Shown one piece after another: positions 20,945 through 35,400 of a DNA stretch of 64,000 bases (the stretch's first letter is position 1; each line of letters begins with the position of its first letter). Location: NCBI GenBank assembly GCA_963978545.1, contig OZ021723.1:100162002-100226001 (forward strand), read 5' to 3'. The position numbers and the translations under genes were made by a program. This DNA is from Linyphia triangularis. Taxonomy: Eukaryota > Arthropoda > Arachnida > Araneae > Linyphiidae. The notes beneath the pieces were generated by a model. That model saw only the letters and a list, made by a program, of their open reading frames with translations, searched no databases and was not told where the DNA came from.

Positions 20945-23900
20945 ATTCTCCTATATAAAAGCTTCAATTTCGCCAAAGGAAAAAAAATTAAGATTTTTAC
21001 TTTTTGAAAAATAATTCATTGAATATCGTCCCCCATGTATTTTCAATACGTGAAATTTGCATTTCTTGACATTGAGCAGTAAAATATAGTTATAATGACG
21101 ATTTGATTGTGGAAATTGATTGGGGTAATGATTTTTATGACACAAGGTGCAAAAAGATTGTGAAAATTGCAAAATTTGAAATTTCCCATACAATTAACAT
21201 GGGAAAATTAAAGATGAAAAACTTTTAAACTGAACAGATTTGGACCAACCTTTGACCAATTTCGGATTTTTTTTATGTTATAAATTTGGAATTAGAGATT
21301 CTCCTATATAAAAGCTTTAATTTCGCCAAAGGAAAAAAAATTGAGATTTTTACTTTTTGAAGAATAATTCATTGAATATAGAACCCCCATGTATTTTCAA
21401 TAGGTAAAATTTGCATTTCTCGACGTAAAATATATTTATAATGACGATTTGATTGTGGAAATTGATTGGGGTGATGATTTTTATGACACAAGGTGCAAAA
21501 AGATTGTGAAATTTGAAAAATTTGAAATTTCCCATACAATTAACATTGGAAAATTAAAGATGAAAAACTTTTAAACTGAAAAGATTTGGACCAAACTTTG
21601 ACCACTTTCGCATTTTTTTTATGTTAAAAAATAGGAAATGTAGATTCTCCTATATAAAAGCTTCAATTTCGCCAAAGGAAAAAAAATTGAGATTTTTACT
21701 TTTTGAAAAATAATTCATTGAATATCGTCCCCCATGTATTTTCAATACGTGAAATTTGCATTTTTTGACATTGAGCAGTAAAATGTAGTTATAATGACGA
21801 TTCGATTGTGGAAATTGATTGGGGTGATGATTTTTATGACACAAGGTGCAAAAAGATTGTGAAAATTGAAAAATTTGAAATTTCCCATACAATTAACATG
21901 GGAAAATTAAAGATGAAAATCTTTTAAACTGATCAGATTTGGACTAAACTTTGACCACCTTCGCATTTTTTTTATGTTAAAAAATTGGAAATGTAGATTC
22001 TAATATATAAAAGCTTCAATTTCGCCAAAGGAAAAAAAATTGAGATTTTTACTCTTTGAAGAATAATTCATTGAATATAGAACCCCCATGTATATTCAAT
22101 ATGTGAAATTTGCATTTCTCGACGTAAAATATAGTTATAATGACGATTTGATTGTGGACATTGATTGGGGTGATGATTTTTATGACACAAGGTGTAAAAA
22201 GATTGTGAAAATTGAAAAATTTGAAATTTCCCATACAATTAACATGGGAAAATTAAAGATGAAAAACTTTTAAACTGAACAGATTTGGACCAAACTTTGA
22301 CCACCTTCGCATTTTTTTTATGTTAAAAAATTGGAAATGTAGATTCTCCTATATAAAAGCTTCAATTTCGCCAAAGGAAAAAAAATTAAGATTTTTACTT
22401 TTTGAAAAATAATTCATTGAATATCGTCCCCCATGTATTTTCAATACGTGAAATTTGCATTTCTTGACATTGAGCAGTAAAATATAGTTATAATGACGAT
22501 TTGATTGTGGAAATTGATTGGGGTAATGATTTTTATGACACAAGGTGCAAAAAGATTGTAAAAATTGCAAAATTTGAAATTTCCCATACAATTAACATGG
22601 GAAAATTAAAGATGAAAAACTTTTAAACTGAACAGATTTGGACCAACCTTTGACCAATTTCGGATTTTTTTTATGTTATAAATTTGGAATTAGAGATTCT
22701 CCTATATAAAAGCTTTAATTTCGCCAAAGGAAAAAAAATTGAGATTTTTGCTTTTTGAAGAATAATTCATTGAATATAGAACCCCCATGTATTTTCAATA
22801 GGTAAAATTTGCATTTCTCGACGTAAAATATATTTATAATGACAATTTGATTGTGGAAATTGATTGGGGTGATGATTTTTATGACACAAGGTGCAAAAAG
22901 ATTGTGAAATTTGAAAAATTTGAAATTTCCCATACAATTAACATGGGAAAATTAAAGATGAAAAACTTTTAAACTGAAAAGATTTGGACCAAACTTTGAC
23001 CACTTTCGCATTTTTTTTATGTTAAAAAATAGGAAATGTAGATTCTCCTATATAAAAGCTTCAATTTCGCCAAAGGAAAAAAAATTGAGATTTTTACTTT
23101 TTGAAAAATAATTCATTGAATATCGTCCCCCATGTATTTTCAATACGTGAAATTTGCATTTTTTGACATTGAGCAGTAAAATGTAGTTATAATGACGATT
23201 CGATTGTGGAAATTGATTGGGGTGATGATTTTTATGACACAAGGTGAAAAGATCGTAAAATTTCGAAAATTGAAATTTCCTATACAATTAACATGGGGAA
23301 AATTGAAAATGAAAAATATTTAAACTGCACTGATTTGGACCAACCTTTGACCATCTTCACATTTTTTTTATGTTAAAAAATTGGAAATGTAGATTCTAAT
23401 ATATAAAAGCTTCAATTTCGCCAAAGGAAAAAAAATTGAGATTTTTACTTTTTGAAAAATAATTCATTGAATATCGTCCCCCATGTATTTTCAATACGTG
23501 AAATTTGCATTTTTTGACATTGAGCAGTAAAATGTAGTTATAATGACGATTCGATTGTGGAAATTGATTGGGGTGATGATTTTTATGACACAAGGTGCAA
23601 AAAGATTGTGAAAATTGAAAAATTTGAAATTTCCCATACAATTAACATGGGAAAATTAAAGATGAAAAACTTTTAAACTGAACAGATTTGGACCAAACTT
23701 TGACCACTTTCGCATTTTTTTTATGTTAAAAAATTGGAAATGTAGATTCTCCTATATAAAAGCTTCAATTTCGCCAAAGGAAAAAAAATTAAGATTTTTA
23801 CTTTTTGAAAAATAATTCATTGAATATCGTCCCCCATGTATTTTCAATACGTGAAATTTGCATTTCTTGACATTGAGCAGTAAAATATAGTTATAATGAC

Positions 23901-24790
23901 GATTTGATTGTGGAAATTGATTGGGGTAATGATTTTTATGACACAAGGTGCAAAAAGATTGTGAAAATTGCAAAATTTGAAATTTCCCATACAATTAACA
24001 TGGGAAAATTAAAGATGAAAAACTTTTAAACTGAACAGATTTGGACCAACCTTTGACCAATTTCGGATTTTTTTTATGTTATAAATTTGGAATTAGAGAT
24101 TCTCCTATATAAAAGCTTTAATTTCGCCAAAGGAAAAAAAAATGAGATTTTTACTTTTTGAAGAATAATTCATTGAATATAGAACCCCCATGTATTTTCA
24201 ATAGGTAAAATTTGCATTTCTCGACGTAAAATATATTTATAATGACGATTTGATTGTGGAAATTGATTGGGGTGATGATTTTTATGACACAAGGTGCAAA
24301 AAGATTGTGAAATTTGAAAAATTTGAAATTTCCCATACAATTAACATGGGAAAATTAAAGATGAAAAACTTTTAAACTGAAAAGATTTGGACCAAACTTT
24401 GACCACTTTCGCATTTTTTTTATGTTAAAAAATAGGAAATGTAGATTCTCCTATATAAAAGCTTCAATTTCGCCAAAGGAAAAAAAATTGAGATTATTAC
24501 TTTTTGAAGAATAATTCATTGAATATAGAACCCCCATGTATTTTCAATAGGTGAAATTTGCATTTCTCGACGTAAAATGTAGTTATAATGACGATTTGAT
24601 TGTGGAAATTGATTGGGGGTGATGATTTTTATGACACAAGGTGAAAAAGATCGTAAAATTTCGAAAATTGAAATTTCCTATACAATTAACATGGGGAAAA
24701 TTGAAAATGAAAAATATTTAAACTGCACTGATTTGGACCAACCTTTGACCATCTTCACATTTTTTTTATGTTAAAAAATTGGAAATGTAG
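20945..24790. repeat. 11-mer block E A B C E A B/F B E A F, copy 1
   Basis: Starts: 20945 E, 21298 A, 21644 B, 21997 C, 22343 E, 22696 A, 23042 B/F, 23393 B, 23746 E, 24099 A, 24445 F. The same eleven monomers in the same order occur at 28632-32478 and 59021-62867. Shared marks include ACATTGGAAAATT in the first A, GATTGTAAAAATTGC in the second E and GATTTTTGCTTTTTG in the second A. Confidence 0.92.
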
Positions 24791-27233
24791 ATTCTAATAT
24801 ATAAAAGCTTCAATTTCGCCAAAGGAAAAAAAATTGAGATTTTTACTTTTTGAAAAATAATTCATTGAATATCGTCCCCCATGTATTTTCAATACGTGAA
24901 ATTTGCATTTTTTGACATTGAGCAGTAAAATGTAGTTATAATGACGATTCGATTGTGGAAATTGATTGGGGTGATGATTTTTATGACACAAGGTGCAAAA
25001 AGATTGTGAAAATTGAAAAATTTGAAATTTCCCATACAATTAACATGGGAAAATTAAAGATGAAAATCTTTTAAACTGATCAGATTTGGACCAAACTTTG
25101 ACCACCTTCGCATTTTTTTTATGTTAAAAAATTGGAAATGTAGATTCTAATATATAAAAGCTTCAATTTCGCCAAATGAAAAAAAATTTAGATTTTTACT
25201 CTTTGAAGAATAATTCATTGAATATAGAACCCCCATGTATATTCAATATGTGAAATTTGCATTTCTCGACGTAAAATATAGTTATAATGACGATTTGATT
25301 GTGGACATTGATTGGGGTGATGATTTTTATGACACAAGGTGTAAAAAGATTGTGAAAATTGAAAAATTTGAAATTTCCCATACAATTAACATGGGAAAAT
25401 TAAAGATGAAAAACTTTTAAACTGAACAGATTTGGACCAAACTTTGACCACCTTCGCATTTTTTTTATATTAAAAAATTGGAAATGTAGATTCTAATATA
25501 TAAAAGCTTCAATTTCGCCAAAGGAAAAAAAAATGAGATTTTTACTTTTTGAAAAATAATTAATTGAATATCGTCCCCCATGTATTTTCAATACGCGAAA
25601 TTTCCATTTCTTGATATTGAGCAGTAAAATGTAGTTAAAATGACGATTCGGTTGTGGAAATTGATTGGGGTGATGATTTTTATGACACAAGGTGCAAAAA
25701 GATTGTGGAAATTGAAAAATTAGAAATTTTTCATACAATTAACACGGGAAAATTAAAGATGAAAAACTTTTAAACTGAACAGATTTGGACCAAACTTTGA
25801 CCACCTTCGCATTTTTTTTATATTAAAAAATTGGAAATGTAGATTCTAATATATAAAAGCTTCAATTTCGCCAAAGGAAAAAAAATTGAGATTTTTACTC
25901 TTTGAAGAATAATTCATTGAATATAGAACCCCCATGTATATTCAATATGTGAAATTTGCATTTCTCGACGTAAAATATAGTTATAATGACGATTTGATTG
26001 TGGACATTGATTGGGGTGATGATTTTTATGACACAAGGTGTAAAAAGATTGTGAAAATTGAAAAATTTGAAATTTCCCATACAATTAACATGGGAAAATT
26101 AAAGATGAAAAACTTTTAAACTGAACAGATTTGGACCAAACTTTGACCACCTTCGCATTTTTTTTATGTTAAAAAATTGGAAATGTAGATTCTCCTATAT
26201 AAAAGCTTCAATTTCGCCAAAGGAAAAAAAATTAAGATTTTTACTTTTTGAAAAATAATTCATTGAATATCGTCCCCCATGTATTTTCAATACGTGAAAT
26301 TTGCATTTCTTGACATTGAGCAGTAAAATATAGTTATAATGACGATTTGATTGTGGAAATTGATTGGGGTAATGATTTTTATGACACAAGGTGCAAAAAG
26401 ATTGTGAAAATTGCAAAATTTGAAATTTCCCATACAATTAACATGGGAAAATTAAAGATGAAAAACTTTTAAACTGAACAGATTTGGACCAACCTTTGAC
26501 CAATTTCGGATTTTTTTTATGTTATAAATTTGGAATTAGAGATTCTCCTATATAAAAGCTTTAATTTCGCCAAAGGAAAAAAAATTGAGATTTTTACTTT
26601 TTGAAGAATAATTCATTGAATATAGAACCCCCATGTATTTTCAATAGGTAAAATTTGCATTTCTCGACGTAAAATATATTTATAATGACGATTTGATTGT
26701 GGAAATTGATTGGGGTGATGATTTTTATGACACAAGGTGCAAAAAGATTGTGAAATTTGAAAAATTTGAAATTTCCCATACAATTAACATGGGAAAATTA
26801 AAGATGAAAAACTTTTAAACTGAAAAGATTTGGACCAAACTTTGACCACTTTCGCATTTTTTTTATGTTAAAAAATAGGAAATGTAGATTCTCCTATATA
26901 AAAGCTTCAATTTCGCCAAAGGAAAAAAAATTGAGATTATTACTTTTTGAAGAATAATTCATTGAATATAGAACCCCCATGTATTTTCAATAGGTGAAAT
27001 TTGCATTTCTCGACGTAAAATGTAGTTATAATGACGATTTGATTGTGGAAATTGATTGGGGGTGATGATTTTTATGACACAAGGTGAAAAAGATCGTAAA
27101 ATTTCGAAAATTGAAATTTCCTATACAATTAACATGGGGAAAATTGAAAATGAAAAATATTTAAACTGCACTGATTTGGACCAACCTTTGACCATCTTCA
27201 CATTTTTTTTATGTTAAAAAATTGGAAATGTAG
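24791..27233. repeat. Heptamer HOR B C D C E A F (2443 bp)
   Basis: Starts: 24791 B, 25144 C, 25490 D, 25843 C, 26189 E, 26542 A, 26888 F. Its first six monomers recur at an exact 2443-bp offset in the next segment. The first C carries a shared CCAAATGAAAAAAAATTTAG variant also found at 27587, 32832 and 34929. The D carries the AAATTTTTCATAC mark. Confidence 0.92.
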
Positions 27234-29330
27234 ATTCTAATATATAAAAGCTTCAATTTCGCCAAAGGAAAAAAAATTGAGATTTTTACTTTTTGAAAAA
27301 TAATTCATTGAATATCGTCCCCCATGTATTTTCAATACGTGAAATTTGCATTTTTTGACATTGAGCAGTAAAATGTAGTTATAATGACGATTCGATTGTG
27401 GAAATTGATTGGGGTGATGATTTTTATGACACAAGGTGCAAAAAGATTGTGAAAATTGAAAAATTTGAAATTTCCCATACAATTAACATGGGAAAATTAA
27501 AGATGAAAATCTTTTAAACTGATCAGATTTGGACCAAACTTTGACCACCTTCGCATTTTTTTTATGTTAAAAAATTGGAAATGTAGATTCTAATATATAA
27601 AAGCTTCAATTTCGCCAAATGAAAAAAAATTTAGATTTTTACTCTTTGAAGAATAATTCATTGAATATAGAACCCCCATGTATATTCAATATGTGAAATT
27701 TGCATTTCTCGACGTAAAATATAGTTATAATGACGATTTGATTGTGGACATTGATTGGGGTGATGATTTTTATGACACAAGGTGTAAAAAGATTGTGAAA
27801 ATTGAAAAATTTGAAATTTCCCATACAATTAACATGGGAAAATTAAAGATGAAAAACTTTTAAACTGAACAGATTTGGACCAAACTTTGACCACCTTCGC
27901 ATTTTTTTTATATTAAAAAATTGGAAATGTAGATTCTAATATATAAAAGCTTCAATTTCGCCAAAGGAAAAAAAAATGAGATTTTTACTTTTTGAAAAAT
28001 AATTAATTGAATATCGTCCCCCATGTATTTTCAATACGCGAAATTTCCATTTCTTGATATTGAGCAGTAAAATGTAGTTAAAATGACGATTCGGTTGTGG
28101 AAATTGATTGGGGTGATGATTTTTATGACACAAGGTGCAAAAAGATTGTGGAAATTGAAAAATTAGAAATTTTTCATACAATTAACACGGGAAAATTAAA
28201 GATGAAAAACTTTTAAACTGAACAGATTTGGACCAAACTTTGACCACCTTCGCATTTTTTTTATATTAAAAAATTGGAAATGTAGATTCTAATATATAAA
28301 AGCTTCAATTTCGCCAAAGGAAAAAAAATTGAGATTTTTACTCTTTGAAGAATAATTCATTGAATATAGAACCCCCATGTATATTCAATATGTGAAATTT
28401 GCATTTCTCGACGTAAAATATAGTTATAATGACGATTTGATTGTGGACATTGATTGGGGTGATGATTTTTATGACACAAGGTGTAAAAAGATTGTGAAAA
28501 TTGAAAAATTTGAAATTTCCCATACAATTAACATGGGAAAATTAAAGATGAAAAACTTTTAAACTGAACAGATTTGGACCAAACTTTGACCACCTTCGCA
28601 TTTTTTTTATGTTAAAAAATTGGAAATGTAGATTCTCCTATATAAAAGCTTCAATTTCGCCAAAGGAAAAAAAATTAAGATTTTTACTTTTTGAAAAATA
28701 ATTCATTGAATATCGTCCCCCATGTATTTTCAATACGTGAAATTTGCATTTCTTGACATTGAGCAGTAAAATATAGTTATAATGACGATTTGATTGTGGA
28801 AATTGATTGGGGTAATGATTTTTATGACACAAGGTGCAAAAAGATTGTGAAAATTGCAAAATTTGAAATTTCCCATACAATTAACATGGGAAAATTAAAG
28901 ATGAAAAACTTTTAAACTGAACAGATTTGGACCAACCTTTGACCAATTTCGGATTTTTTTTATGTTATAAATTTGGAATTAGAGATTCTCCTATATAAAA
29001 GCTTTAATTTCGCCAAAGGAAAAAAAATTGAGATTTTTACTTTTTGAAGAATAATTCATTGAATATAGAACCCCCATGTATTTTCAATAGGTAAAATTTG
29101 CATTTCTCGACGTAAAATATATTTATAATGACGATTTGATTGTGGAAATTGATTGGGGTGATGATTTTTATGACACAAGGTGCAAAAAGATTGTGAAATT
29201 TGAAAAATTTGAAATTTCCCATACAATTAACATTGGAAAATTAAAGATGAAAAACTTTTAAACTGAAAAGATTTGGACCAAACTTTGACCACTTTCGCAT
29301 TTTTTTTATGTTAAAAAATAGGAAATGTAG
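27234..29330. repeat. Hexamer HOR B C D C E A (2097 bp)
   Basis: Starts: 27234 B, 27587 C, 27933 D, 28286 C, 28632 E, 28985 A. It equals the preceding heptamer without F. The E and A at 28632 and 28985 also open the second copy of the 11-mer block, and the A has the ACATTGGAAAATT mark shared with 21298 and 59374. Confidence 0.92.
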
Positions 29331-32300
29331 ATTCTCCTATATAAAAGCTTCAATTTCGCCAAAGGAAAAAAAATTGAGATTTTTACTTTTTGAAAAATAA
29401 TTCATTGAATATCGTCCCCCATGTATTTTCAATACGTGAAATTTGCATTTTTTGACATTGAGCAGTAAAATGTAGTTATAATGACGATTCGATTGTGGAA
29501 ATTGATTGGGGTGATGATTTTTATGACACAAGGTGCAAAAAGATTGTGAAAATTGAAAAATTTGAAATTTCCCATACAATTAACATGGGAAAATTAAAGA
29601 TGAAAATCTTTTAAACTGATCAGATTTGGACCAAACTTTGACCACCTTCGCATTTTTTTTATGTTAAAAAATTGGAAATGTAGATTCTAATATATAAAAG
29701 CTTCAATTTCGCCAAAGGAAAAAAAATTGAGATTTTTACTCTTTGAAGAATAATTCATTGAATATAGAACCCCCATGTATATTCAATATGTGAAATTTGC
29801 ATTTCTCGACGTAAAATATAGTTATAATGACGATTTGATTGTGGACATTGATTGGGGTGATGATTTTTATGACACAAGGTGTAAAAAGATTGTGAAAATT
29901 GAAAAATTTGAAATTTCCCATACAATTAACATGGGAAAATTAAAGATGAAAAACTTTTAAACTGAACAGATTTGGACCAAACTTTGACCACCTTCGCATT
30001 TTTTTTATGTTAAAAAATTGGAAATGTAGATTCTCCTATATAAAAGCTTCAATTTCGCCAAAGGAAAAAAAAATAAGATTTTTACTTTTTGAAAAATAAT
30101 TCATTGAATATCGTCCCCCATGTATTTTCAATACGTGAAATTTGCATTTCTTGACATTGAGCAGTAAAATATAGTTATAATGACGATTTGATTGTGGAAA
30201 TTGATTGGGGTAATGATTTTTATGACACAAGGTGCAAAAAGATTGTAAAAATTGCAAAATTTGAAATTTCCCATACAATTAACATGGGAAAATTAAAGAT
30301 GAAAAACTTTTAAACTGAACAGATTTGGACCAACCTTTGACCAATTTCGGATTTTTTTTATGTTATAAATTTGGAATTAGAGATTCTCCTATATAAAAGC
30401 TTTAATTTCGCCAAAGGAAAAAAAATTGAGATTTTTGCTTTTTGAAGAATAATTCATTGAATATAGAACCCCCATGTATTTTCAATAGGTAAAATTTGCA
30501 TTTCTCGACGTAAAATATATTTATAATGACGATTTGATTGTGGAAATTGATTGGTGTGATGATTTTTATGACACAAGGTGCAAAAAGATTGTGAAATTTG
30601 AAAAATTTGAAATTTCCCATACAATTAACATGGGAAAATTAAAGATGAAAAACTTTTAAACTGAAAAGATTTGGACCAAACTTTGACCACTTTCGCATTT
30701 TTTTTATGTTAAAAAATAGGAAATGTAGATTCTCCTATATAAAAGCTTCAATTTCGCCAAAGGAAAAAAAATTGAGATTTTTACTTTTTGAAAAATAATT
30801 CATTGAATATCGTCCCCCATGTATTTTCAATACGTGAAATTTGCATTTTTTGACATTGAGCAGTAAAATGTAGTTATAATGACGATTCGATTGTGGAAAT
30901 TGATTGGGGTGATGATTTTTATGACACAAGGTGAAAAAGATCGTAAAATTTCGAAAATTGAAATTTCCTATACAATTAACATGGGGAAAATTGAAAATGA
31001 AAAATATTTAAACTGCACTGATTTGGACCAACCTTTGACCATCTTCACATTTTTTTTATGTTAAAAAATTGGAAATGTAGATTCTAATATATAAAAGCTT
31101 CAATTTCGCCAAAGGAAAAAAAATTGAGATTTTTACTTTTTGAAAAATAATTCATTGAATATCGTCCCCCATGTATTTTCAATACGTGAAATTTGCATTT
31201 TTTGACATTGAGCAGTAAAATGTAGTTATAATGACGATTCGATTGTGGAAATTGATTGGGGTGATGATTTTTATGACACAAGGTGCAAAAAGATTGTGAA
31301 AATTGAAAAATTTGAAATTTCCCATACAATTAACATGGGAAAATTAAAGATGAAAAACTTTTAAACTGAACAGATTTGGACCAAACTTTGACCACTTTCG
31401 CATTTTTTTTATGTTAAAAAATTGGAAATGTAGATTCTCCTATATAAAAGCTTCAATTTCGCCAAAGGAAAAAAAATTAAGATTTTTACTTTTTGAAAAA
31501 TAATTCATTGAATATCGTCCCCCATGTATTTTCAATACGTGAAATTTGCATTTCTTGACATTGAGCAGTAAAATATAGTTATAATGACGATTTGATTGTG
31601 GAAATTGATTGGGGTAATGATTTTTATGACACAAGGTGCAAAAAGATTGTGAAAATTGCAAAATTTGAAATTTCCCATACAATTAACATGGGAAAATTAA
31701 AGATGAAAAACTTTTAAACTGAACAGATTTGGACCAACCTTTGACCAATTTCGGATTTTTTTTATGTTATAAATTTGGAATTAGAGATTCTCCTATATAA
31801 AAGCTTTAATTTCGCCAAAGGAAAAAAAAATGAGATTTTTACTTTTTGAAGAATAATTCATTGAATATAGAACCCCCATGTATTTTCAATAGGTAAAATT
31901 TGCATTTCTCGACGTAAAATATATTTATAATGACGATTTGATTGTGGAAATTGATTGGGGTGATGATTTTTATGACACAAGGTGCAAAAAGATTGTGAAA
32001 TTTGAAAAATTTGAAATTTCCCATACAATTAACATGGGAAAATTAAAGATGAAAAACTTTTAAACTGAAAAGATTTGGACCAAACTTTGACCACTTTCGC
32101 ATTTTTTTTATGTTAAAAAATAGGAAATGTAGATTCTCCTATATAAAAGCTTCAATTTCGCCAAAGGAAAAAAAATTGAGATTATTACTTTTTGAAGAAT
32201 AATTCATTGAATATAGAACCCCCATGTATTTTCAATAGGTGAAATTTGCATTTCTCGACGTAAAATGTAGTTATAATGACGATTTGATTGTGGAAATTGA

Positions 32301-32478
32301 TTGGGGGTGATGATTTTTATGACACAAGGTGAAAAAGATCGTAAAATTTCGAAAATTGAAATTTCCTATACAATTAACATGGGGAAAATTGAAAATGAAA
32401 AATATTTAAACTGCACTGATTTGGACCAACCTTTGACCATCTTCACATTTTTTTTATGTTAAAAAATTGGAAATGTAG
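29331..32478. repeat. Segment B C E A B/F B E A F
   Basis: Starts: 29331 B, 29684 C, 30030 E, 30383 A, 30729 B/F, 31081 B, 31434 E, 31787 A, 32133 F. It matches 21644-24790 at an offset of 7687-7688 bp. The 1-bp shift comes from one extra A in the B/F monomer. The first six monomers also match 36673-38775 at an offset of 7342 bp. Confidence 0.92.
30729..31080 (+). repeat. Recurrent B/F recombinant monomer (352 bp)
   Basis: The first ~200 bp are type B, including the 8-bp insertion and ATTCGATTG. Near ATGACACAAGGTG the sequence switches to type F (AAAAAGATCG through TTCACATT). The same hybrid occurs at 23042 (351 bp, one A fewer), 38071, 40166, 45393, 47488 and 61118. The repeated junction indicates one recombination event later amplified inside larger units. 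A related F monomer at 4188 has a B-like 5' end but switches much earlier. Confidence 0.9.
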
Positions 32479-35400
32479 ATTCTAATATATAAAAGCTTCA
32501 ATTTCGCCAAAGGAAAAAAAATTGAGATTTTTACTTTTTGAAAAATAATTCATTGAATATCGTCCCCCATGTATTTTCAATACGTGAAATTTGCATTTTT
32601 TGACATTGAGCAGTAAAATGTAGTTATAATGACGATTCGATTGTGGAAATTGATTGGGGTGATGATTTTTATGACACAAGGTGCAAAAAGATTGTGAAAA
32701 TTGAAAAATTTGAAATTTCCCATACAATTAACATGGGAAAATTAAAGATGAAAATCTTTTAAACTGATCAGATTTGGACCAAACTTTGACCACCTTCGCA
32801 TTTTTTTTATGTTAAAAAATTGGAAATGTAGATTCTAATATATAAAAGCTTCAATTTCGCCAAATGAAAAAAAATTTAGATTTTTACTCTTTGAAGAATA
32901 ATTCATTGAATATAGAACCCCCATGTATATTCAATATGTGAAATTTGCATTTCTCGACGTAAAATATAGTTATAATGACGATTTGATTGTGGACATTGAT
33001 TGGGGTGATGATTTTTATGACACAAGGTGTAAAAAGATTGTGAAAATTGAAAAATTTGAAATTTCCCATACAATTAACATGGGAAAATTAAAGATGAAAA
33101 ACTTTTAAACTGAACAGATTTGGACCAAACTTTGACCACCTTCGCATTTTTTTTATATTAAAAAATTGGAAATGTAGATTCTAATATATAAAAGCTTCAA
33201 TTTCGCCAAAGGAAAAAAAAATGAGATTTTTACTTTTTGAAAAATAATTAATTGAATATCGTCCCCCATGTATTTTCAATACGCGAAATTTCCATTTCTT
33301 GATATTGAGCAGTAAAATGTAGTTAAAATGACGATTCGGTTGTGGAAATTGATTGGGGTGATGATTTTTATGACACAAGGTGCAAAAAGATTGTGGAAAT
33401 TGAAAAATTAGAAATTTTTCATACAATTAACACGGGAAAATTAAAGATGAAAAACTTTTAAACTGAACAGATTTGGACCAAACTTTGACCACCTTCGCAT
33501 TTTTTTTATATTAAAAAATTGGAAATGTAGATTCTAATATATAAAAGCTTCAATTTCGCCAAAGGAAAAAAAATTGAGATTTTTACTCTTTGAAGAATAA
33601 TTCATTGAATATAGAACCCCCATGTATATTCAATATGTGAAATTTGCATTTCTCGACGTAAAATATAGTTATAATGACGATTTGATTGTGGACATTGATT
33701 GGGGTGATGATTTTTATGACACAAGGTGTAAAAAGATTGTGAAAATTGAAAAATTTGAAATTTCCCATACAATTAACATGGGAAAATTAAAGATGAAAAA
33801 CTTTTAAACTGAACAGATTTGGACCAAACTTTGACCACCTTCGCATTTTTTTTATGTTAAAAAATTGGAAATGTAGATTCTCCTATATAAAAGCTTCAAT
33901 TTCGCCAAAGGAAAAAAAATTAAGATTTTTACTTTTTGAAAAATAATTCATTGAATATCGTCCCCCATGTATTTTCAATACGTGAAATTTGCATTTCTTG
34001 ACATTGAGCAGTAAAATATAGTTATAATGACGATTTGATTGTGGAAATTGATTGGGGTAATGATTTTTATGACACAAGGTGCAAAAAGATTGTGAAAATT
34101 GCAAAATTTGAAATTTCCCATACAATTAACATGGGAAAATTAAAGATGAAAAACTTTTAAACTGAACAGATTTGGAATAACCTTTGACCAATTTCGGATT
34201 TTTTTTATGTTATAAATTTGGAATTAGAGATTCTCCTATATAAAAGCTTTAATTTCGCCAAAGGAAAAAAAATTGAGATTTTTACTTTTTGAAGAATAAT
34301 TCATTGAATATAGAACCCCCATGTATTTTCAATAGGTAAAATTTGCATTTCTCGACGTAAAATATATTTATAATGACGATTTGATTGTGGAAATTGATTG
34401 GGGTGATGATTTTTATGACACAAGGTGCAAAAAGATTGTGAAATTTGAAAAATTTGAAATTTCCCATACAATTAACATGGGAAAATTAAAGATGAAAAAC
34501 TTTTAAACTGAAAAGATTTGGACCAAACTTTGACCACTTTCGCATTTTTTTTATGTTAAAAAATAGGAAATGTAGATTCTCCTATATAAAAGCTTCAATT
34601 TCGCCAAAGGAAAAAAAATTGAGATTTTTACTTTTTGAAAAATAATTCATTGAATATCGTCCCCCATGTATTTTCAATACGTGAAATTTGCATTTTTTGA
34701 CATTGAGCAGTAAAATGTAGTTATAATGACGATTCGATTGTGGAAATTGATTGGGGTGATGATTTTTATGACACAAGGTGCAAAAAGATTGTGAAAATTG
34801 AAAAATTTGAAATTTCCCATACAATTAACATGGGAAAATTAAAGATGAAAATCTTTTAAACTGATCAGATTTGGACCAAACTTTGACCACCTTCGCATTT
34901 TTTTTATGTTAAAAAATTGGAAATGTAGATTCTAATATATAAAAGCTTCAATTTCGCCAAATGAAAAAAAATTTAGATTTTTACTCTTTGAAGAATAATT
35001 CATTGAATATAGAACCCCCATGTATATTCAATATGTGAAATTTGCATTTCTCGACGTAAAATATAGTTATAATGACGATTTGATTGTGGACATTGATTGG
35101 GGTGATGATTTTTATGACACAAGGTGTAAAAAGATTGTGAAAATTGAAAAATTTGAAATTTCCCATACAATTAACATGGGAAAATTAAAGATGAAAAACT
35201 TTTAAACTGAACAGATTTGGACCAAACTTTGACCACCTTCGCATTTTTTTTATATTAAAAAATTGGAAATGTAGATTCTAATATATAAAAGCTTCAATTT
35301 CGCCAAAGGAAAAAAAAATGAGATTTTTACTTTTTGAAAAATAATTAATTGAATATCGTCCCCCATGTATTTTCAATACGCGAAATTTCCATTTCTTGAT

